Below are positions 49,101 through 58,100 of a stretch of DNA of 64,000 nucleotides, piece by piece; position 1 is the first letter of the stretch; each line of letters begins with the position of its first letter. This DNA comes from Amyelois transitella (lineage: Eukaryota > Arthropoda > Insecta > Lepidoptera > Pyralidae), in NCBI RefSeq assembly GCF_032362555.1, contig NC_083525.1, positions 2,031,501 through 2,095,500 on the forward strand. Direction: 5' to 3'. The notes beneath the pieces were generated by a model, which searched no databases, was not told the origin of the DNA, and was given only the letters and a program-made list of their open reading frames with translations. Both the position numbers and the translations under genes were made by a program.

Positions 49101-52100
49101 TGCCTGGCGTAATCCACGGTTTTATGGGTCTTTTCCTTTTAGTAAAAGTTAAAGTGTTTGTGTGACAGGCAATCAGCTGTTGGAGCGTTTCGGTTAGAAT
49201 TTTAGCGGCTTGGTCTGGATCCTTAGTTAACAGGTATGGGTTCCAATCTATTGTTTCAATTGCTTTTCGTATCGCTTCATAGTTAATCCTGGTCCTGGTT
49301 AGAGAAGATACTCCAGCAGAGTGAAGGCCAAGAGATGTGGAGATCGATAGAAAGATCGGTAGGTGGTCTGTCGTATCTGATAGAAGGATGTATGTTTTAA
49401 ACTGACCTACGAGTTTGCACATGAAGTGGTCATAACAGGTACGTCCATGAGTAGGTTTATCTATGGTGTTTTGTAAACCATGGGAACCTACAATTTCAAG
49501 ATAATCACTAACATGGGAGTTATTAGTGTCTAGAGTGTCAATATTTATGTCGCCTGTGAGAACAATATTTCGTGATCTGGTTGTGAGTAATAGGCTATCA
49601 AGAGAATCAAGGAAATTACTGGGGTTAGCAAATGCCCAGGGGCGATAAAGACCAAACACAGTTAGGTTACCTATTTTAGCGGCAAGACAATTTGCTTCTT
49701 GTAACTCAATTTCCTCGACAGAAGCTCTGATAGCCTCGCTAATGTACATTATGACACCATCATTTTGGTTGAAGCTTTTTTTGGTATAATAAAGAGAAAA
49801 GCCGTCAAGTGTTGGGGGGATAGAGTTCTCGTCGCACCAACATTCAGACAGAACTATTATGTGTACATTTGTTTTCAAGCCAGTGAGGAATACTAAGAAG
49901 TTGTCCAGATTTTTGTTAACACTTCTTATATTCAAAGATATGATATTCAGTTTATTTTTACAACCTGGTACAAGGTTATCCAGGTCAGCTGATAGTTGTT
50001 TGGGGTCCTCTATCAACGTACATGAGGGGGAACAAGCTAAGTCAATTTCTTCGGATAAGTCCGGGCTATTCATATTAAAAGTAATTGCGTGAGAAGTTTC
50101 TGTGAAAAGGAGGGTTTCTGGAATAAACTTCTTGTATGAAAAACAAAACTAATTGAAAAGAAGAAGTATCGGGAAGAATCTTGTGCGCTTAGGGTTACTT
50201 TAGAGTTGTATGGGTATGAATGGGGAGTTTGTTTTACTGCTTTGGAAAGAGTGTGCAATTTCGTGAAATCAATTGAGTGATGTGTTTTGCTGTGTATAAA
50301 AGTATAACAAATAATAATTAAAGTAAATTTTGTTACATGCATAGGAGAAACATTTAGATTGTAGTAAATAGTAAATACATTGAAACCTTTGGCTAGTCAT
50401 TTCGATTTCAAAATTTGTAGTTGATCTTCACTTTTAACCAAGATATAGGGGTCGCCTTGTTTTTTACGCAAATAAACTAGGCCATTTGATGTCCAGCAGA
50501 AGTCATATCCCATGGTTTTTCGGAATTCCCGGGCTAGGTAATACAGGCGTGCTGCACGTGGGGTGAGGTGATCAGAGAGGTATATCTCAGTTTTCGGCCC
50601 AACCAAACCCATGTGCGACGTATTTAGTTGCTCCGTCTTGAATCGGATTGAATTCAGCTTGTGGTTTTTTGCTGCCGTAAGGATGTTAGTTTTTATAAAC
50701 TTGGGATTCCTCTTTTAGGCAATGGGCTAGCAACCTGTCACTATTTGAATCTCAATTCTATCACTAAGCCAAACAGCTGAGCGTGGCCTATCAGTCTTTT
50801 CAAGACTGGTGGGTCTGTCTACCCCGCTAGGGATATAGACGTGATCATATGTATGTATGTATGTACGTTATCTAATTGTAGGTATTGAAAATAATTTTGT
50901 TTCGGTAACTGGCAGAATAAACAAAGCTGACAGCGATCTCCAAGCTCCGAAATATAACAGATGAGACTAGTTCAAAGAGGACACGCTAAGACGAGGGAAA
51001 TTGTCTGCAAGTCGACCTGGCTGCCATTTTAACCCTCAACCATCATTTTGCCTCATAACCCACCCATTAGTCCCAACGAGCCGATCTTTTAGTACCACAC
51101 CACATATTGTTTTGTTCAGTAGATAACTTACTGAACAAAACAATATGTGGTGTATAGCGGGGCGAGATTGAGAAGTAAACGCCAACTACGGGATAACAAA
51201 TTTACTTCGGTAACTTATAAAAAGAAATACAAAACTCGCTCGCTAATAAGAAGTGCATACCGCACCGGTCCGCGCGTTGTTTAAAGACTGACTTGTTCAA
51301 TGAGGCGCGCGGGCGGTCCTCGGCGCGGGCGCTGGGAACGGCGTGGTATGGACGAGGGGGGCGGAGGTTGACGCAATGTCTCCCCGGAAGAGCCTACAAT
51401 GTTGCCCGCTATAGGTGCTTTATGAACCTCTTACTTCTTCACATCAACAGGTACAACAGAGCCAGGGTCCTCTCCGTCTGCACCCTGGTCTTCGCCATCG
51501 CTATACTCCTCATGGGGACAGTCACTGAGTACTGGCATCTAGTTGTTCTGAGGTATGTTATGTTTATTTATTGCTTCGACGAGTGGTACAAAAAAAGAAA
51601 AAAATAGCCGAAATTCTCCATAAGACGATTCTTTAATTTAATTAATATTGTGAAGTTGATGTTGTTGAAGAAAATGCTGCAGTGCAGTTTGTTGCCGCTT
51701 CTTCTGCACTGACACCTTGGAAGCGGCAGTAAACTTAGTTTTTAAGTAGGTAATTTATTTGACGTCAACCAATGTTGTTAAACCATACGTTTTGACAATT
51801 ATTAAGCGATATATAGTATCCTATAGTAATGAATAAAAATTTTGAATTTGAATTTGAATTTGCTTCGACGACTGGTACAAAAAAGAAGACAATGGCTGAA
51901 ATTATCCATAAGACGATTGATGATGCAAGGCTTTGATTTTTCCTGTTAAGGGTTAAAGGAATTTGGGCAAAAGTCTCTCCGTGTCAAATCCTTTTTTATT
52001 TGGGATATTCGTAATTTAATTTGGTTACATACATACATAAAATCACGCCCTTTTCCCGGAGGGGTAGGCAGACTATATCTTTCCCCTTGCCACGATCTTT

Positions 52101-55100
52101 GCATACTTCCATCGCTTCATCCACATTCATAACTGTCTCTCTTAATTTGGTTGACTGTAAGAAGAAGGCGACTGAGGGAAAGCCTTTAAACTTCGGATTA
52201 TTCCTGAAGGCGATGGGCTAGCAACCTGTCTCTATTTGAATTTCAATTCCATCATTAAGCCATGTAGCTGGATGAAGCGTTTCAGAATTTTCAAGACTGT
52301 TGGCACTGTCTACTCCGCAAGCATTAAAGAAGTGACCATTGATATGTAGTTTGTTTAGTTTAGTATATATGTAAGAGAAAATCTTATAAAGTTATGATTC
52401 TTCTTTTGGGTTAGCAACCTGTCACTATCTCTGTATATCAATTCCATTCAAACGTTGCTTGTGACTATAAGCTCTGTCTACTCCGTAAGAGCTAAAGACG
52501 TGTCATATGTTTACCTATGTGTCACTGAAATGCCATATAACTAGGAAGCTTATTTTAGAAGTAATAATTGAAATAGTCCAATAAAAAAAACCGTTTTATT
52601 TTGCTACGACAGAATGATAATGGCAGCAGGAGAATCCGGGTGCAATCCGCTAGCTACCGGCATCTTGACGGATCTGTTCCCCGAGCACCAGAGGGCGCTA
52701 GTGCTGTCCATCTTCAACTGGGGCATTTACGGGGGATACGGGATCGCCTTCCCGGTCGGGAGATACATCCCTGAGGTCAACGCGTGGGGATTGGTGAGTT
52801 ATTTTTATGTTCGTCTTATATTTATATTGTAACATTAATTATATAACTTTGAACCGTGACTTTTTGCCGTGTGGTTCCCGGCACAATTGAAAAAAGAATA
52901 GGACCACTCCATCTCTTTCCCAATTATGTCGTAAATGGCGACTAAGGGATAGGCTTATAGGCTTGGGACTGTTTTTTCACTATTTGAATCTCAATTCTAT
53001 TATTAGGCCAAACGGCCGAACGTGGCCTGTCAGCCTTTCATGATTGCTGGCTCTGTCTACCTCGCAAGAGATATAGACGTGATTATATAGATGGATGGAT
53101 TATATAACTTTGACATAGTCTTTTTTAGAGCGTAGGTATATGGTCAAATTCTAAAGTGTACCGGTTCAAAGTGTTCCATCATACGTTCAAAGAAAAAATA
53201 AAGATTCAGCGATTTTAACCTGTGAAGGTATCACTATTGCGTTTTCTTGTTAAGCCAATCTTAACTATTCGACCACTGAAACTTGTAAATCCTAAAAAAG
53301 TAACTACTTATTATACTTCCAAGCTTCATTATGATACTTCGATATCATGTTACATTTCCTGACTTTTTGCTATCATAACATATATACGTACATGTAAGTA
53401 TATGTATATGAGTAAAACAATGTGGCTTACGACTAAGGAATGATCCGGTTATGATCAATCAATAATAACCATAGAGTTATCAATCGATAGAGCGCGCAAC
53501 ACGCTTATTACGGTGCAGTTGTCCGTTTAAACGGCAAAGGAGAAATAATAAAATACAGAAGTAGGTACTTTAAAAGACGCAAATATGTAGGTATCGCTAA
53601 TAATTATATATTTGAACCTTTTGGGGTAGAAACTCTAGGACCGTGGGGCCTATCTGCCCATCATCTTTTCCGACAATTTACACATCCAGTTACCTGAATA
53701 TTTAGGTTTCCTCACGATGTTTTCTCTTAATGTAAGAGCATCGGTTTGCGCTCTCTATAACACACATATTCATTACTCTATGCATAATAACATTCTCTTG
53801 TCTATATGGAATTTAAATTGTCATTAATTGACGTTTCCTTTTGCGATATATCGTAGGACGTTGGTTATTATTTACACCTGTGTTATATCCTTTAGTCTCA
53901 GATATATCATCCGCCAGTCATATGTCTTAGAAGGTTTTGCCCAAGACTCCGCTTCCGTTGGGATTTCCTCCCTTATATACCTACATCCTTGTAAATGTTT
54001 ACTATAGATTCCTTTAAAATCAGTTAACTACTTAACCTACATACAAATGGTCACTTCTATATCCCTGTTTGTTGAAAGGTTTACCATTAATTTGACACAC
54101 GCTTTTGCTTCTATATTTTCAGTCGTACGAAAAGTTATTTTCAATACTGTTGGCTCTATCTACCCCGCAAGGGATATAGATGTAACTAAATGTGTGCGTG
54201 TGCTTTTTTTTCTGTTTTAAAAAAGTTAATTAGCCCTATATCCACGTACGTTTTTGATTAGTATCCACAATTATCGACATTTTGTGTGTATAGATATAAA
54301 CTTAATATTGGTGATAGCTTACATTACGTATGTAATCGTAATCCATCATTCATTCACCAAATATAGGATGATTAATTACAGTAATTAAGTCGTGTGGTTT
54401 CCGGTAGCATAAAAAATTAAATCGAAATCCTAAGTCCGTATCATGTAAATATGTATATAAGTTAAACTAGCTGTTGCCCGCGACTTCGTGCACCTGGAAA
54501 AGTCTATTACGGTACAGAATTCTGTATTTGGGTAAGTCAGGTATTTAAACGAAGCGACTCCACAACATTTGCAGGTGCTCACTTATACTATACTAGCTGT
54601 GCCCGCAACTTCGTCCGCGTGGAACAGTTATTTTGGGCATCATTGAAGCCCTCAAGGATGAATAATTTCCCCGTTTTTTTCACATTTTCCACTATTGCAT
54701 TTATCTTTACAACTTATAGTTGCAGCATGATGTTATATAAATCCTTCCTCGATAAATGGTCTATTCAACTCAAAAACAATTTTTCAATTCGAACCAGTAG
54801 CTCCTGAGATTAACGCGTTCAAACAAACAAACTCTTCAGCTTTATAATATTAGTATAGATTGTTACGATTACATATTAAGTTTTTTGGATGTGGAGGATT
54901 TGTCACAATATTTTTATCGGCGATGTTGTTTCATGGGATATTGTTATTTATTTTTACAATTGAATAAAGCGACAGAACTATTCAGGAATCGTGGCAAGTC
55001 ACCTCTACAAACCGCACACATCACGTCATATCACGCCTCTTCCCTTTCCCTGAAGGTACATCACTCATACACAGAGACTACATCATTCTATTTGTGACTT

Positions 55101-58100
55101 TCCCTGCATACTTCTTTCGCTTCATACTTATAGTTTCATCTTTAATACTATCTATAAATGATGATGATGATAATAATTGGCACAGAGTTGGCGAGTGTGC
55201 TACTACGGAGCTGGTATCGTGGGATTGATCATCGCTTTATTCACGTTCCTCACGCTGAGAGAACCGCCGAGGACCACAATTGGAGAAGAAGGTAATATTC
55301 TCATTCTTATTCCACAATGTATAAGTGTATTCCCCTTAAATCTAATTGTTTATTTTGTGAACATAGGTTATCACAGGATGAACATTGGGCATACAAAATT
55401 AATATTTTAAACTAAATAATAAATATTACATTGCCTCATATCAATTAAAAAATAAATATTTATTGGGTACTGTGTTTAAATCGGTTGTTTAATTGTTTAA
55501 AAAAGTTGATCAAAGGTTTATGTCTTAAATAATTTAAGATCACTAGCTTACACTATCGACTGAGTGAAATAATTTCGAATTAAATTTAAATAGTTTAGAT
55601 AGTTACGATCATTTCAGATTCAGACCGCTTTTTCAGACCGACTTTTTGAGACAGAGAAAGCTACTTGACTCATACAGATTAAAAAATGAAACTGTTTTTG
55701 TTATAATAATGTAGGTATAAATACGAGTAATATGTCCAAAAATATCTCCAATTCTAAAAAAAAAACTTGTGTCTTTAAAGGTGCGGGCAACACCAACAAA
55801 GCACGCGATGCCGCCTTGGAGTCAGGCAAGAAGATGCCTCAGATCACCATCTGGCACGTGATAGCCCAGCCCAGGATCTTACTTCTCTGCTTTGCTGCAT
55901 CTATCAGACATTGCGGTGAGTTCATTGTCTTGACATTATTTTTTTTAATTTAAAACAGATCGAGTTAGCCTCGAAGTAAGTTCGAGACTTGTGTTACGAG
56001 ATACCAACTCGACGATACTATATTTTATAATAAATACTCATATAGATAAACATCCAAGACCCAGGCCAAACAGAGAAAGTTCGTTTGTCATCATGCCCTG
56101 GCCGGGATTCGAACCCGGGACCTCCGGTGTCACAGACAAGCGCACTACCGCTGCGCCGCAGAGGCCGTCATTATCATTATCATCACCATCGCCCTCAGAA
56201 TGGACAGGACAAACACCAGAAGAATGATGATGATCTTCAAAATTAATAGATAAAAGTACGTCGCAGCCTTATAGGCGCAAATAAGGAAATTGTTTTTCTA
56301 GAATTTCAATTTACATAATAATACGGTTGAATTGAGAAATTCCACCTGTTTTTGAAGTCTGTAAAACAATGGGCAATAATTTTAATTGATTTTAACTTTA
56401 AATCTCCAGATTTTCCTGGTATAAACGGGTGTAAAACGTAATGAAGTAGAAATTTTTAATTTTGGGCGAGACGAGCTCACTTTCAAACATTTTCAGTAAT
56501 TAAGCAGTGTTGAAAAAAATTCTCGGGTATAAAATATGAAAATTCGACGAAGTTCAAACTTTGTATCCCTCGCTAAAGTTTTAATGGAAACTGGAATCTG
56601 CTGTTGATTATGTAATTAAATACTTACTTAACCGGACTCGCTTTAAGCAACTCTTAGATGCGTCAATTTCAGTATATTCTGGACTTAATAATGGCAGGGC
56701 TATTATTAAATTAAGTGATAAGGAATAAATAGAGTCCTATAGACAGAACGCAGTGATTACACTTTGTGTTCTGTGGTCCCATAAATACATATACATATGT
56801 ATCACGTCAATATCCCTTACGGGATAAACTGAGTCAACAGTCTTTAAGACTGAAAGGCCGCTTTCAGCTGTATGGTTCGATGGAACTTCTAAAATAGTAA
56901 CAAGTTGCTAGCTTATTGCCTGAAAGAAGAACAGAAAGTTTCCTGGCTTTCCCTTAATCGCATTTTACGATATCCCTAAGAAAGAGATGGAATGGTCCTA
57001 TTCTTATGTGGCGGGAACCACACGGTAATATATCACTTGGATTTAATTATTCCCACCGCATGTCCTTCTAAATCCTTGATTTTTTACCAGCAAAATGACG
57101 CTTCAATTTTTTTGCTTCTCCAAAAAATTTGTCACCTTCAAAATTTATCAACGTGTCAAATCTTTTACGGCAAAGTCGATTCTGTCTCATTACATTCAGG
57201 GTTTAAAACATTAAGTCTAGTTTTGAGACATATTTTGCATACTTGAGATCATTCCTTTCCAGTCACGGCTCCATACATTTCAATTCAAGGTTTTCTTGCC
57301 ACCACGCTCAGATTTTGAGCCGGAAATTAGCACCAAATGGCCGCTCCCTCATGCTTTGTTCTGTTAGTAGGCCAATTTCTGTTCCGACCGTCAGAATCGT
57401 GACAAAATATTAATAATAAAATATATTCTGGTTTAAATAAATATAATTATTATGTTTGACGTAACTAGTCTGGCCTGACGCTAATTTTGTTAGCTCAATT
57501 TGTTTTTGATCTTCCAGACCCGATTTGAACTTTTGATTTGAATTTGAAAGGCTTCCCAATTCCAAGTTTACTCCATTCCCTTAGTCGCATTTTCCGACAT
57601 CCATGGGAAAGATAACAGTAATCCATGGGAAGTTACACATTGGGTTGGGGAACATGTGGTAAAGATTAAGCTTTAACAGCGCTCTTGAATCGACTCCTTC
57701 CTTGGCCTTCAAATAATAGGTACATATTCATTCATTCAACAGGAGGTATGTGCTTCGCCTATAACGCTGATCTTTACTACCGCGACTACTTCCCAGACGT
57801 GGATCTAGGTTGGTGGTTGTTCGCCGTCACCGTCGGCATCGGATCCATAGGCGTAGTGGTTGGAGGGGTCGTCTCTGATAAGTAAGTGAGCCAGTTTATT
57901 TGTTAAAATCTATAATACTGCTGCAACAATTTGGGTAAGACTAACGTTATTTCGTTCTATTAGCTGATATATCCAATCATAGAAACATGTATATATTGCT
58001 AGTCCATCGCCTAAAAAAAGAATCCCAAGTTTATTAGGCTATCCTTTAGTTGCCTTTTACGACATCCACGGGAAAGAAATGGAGTGGTCCTATGTTTTAT

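Larger units (their letters stand above)
45439..50689 (-). mobile_element. 5.25-kb composite LINE insertion
   Basis: Minus-strand order: remnant of ORF1, complete ORF2, 3' UTR with AATAAAGATATA then (TTA)n at about 46578, then two further modules (45806-46577 and 45440-45801) that also end in (TTA)n. The block splits a single TATG-tailed repeat, with TTATA on both sides. The 5' end is truncated within ORF1. The two modules share segments (CGAGTCACC.TCTGCC and AAGGGCCTCT.C.TGTTGG), so they are related to each other. Confidence 0.8.
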
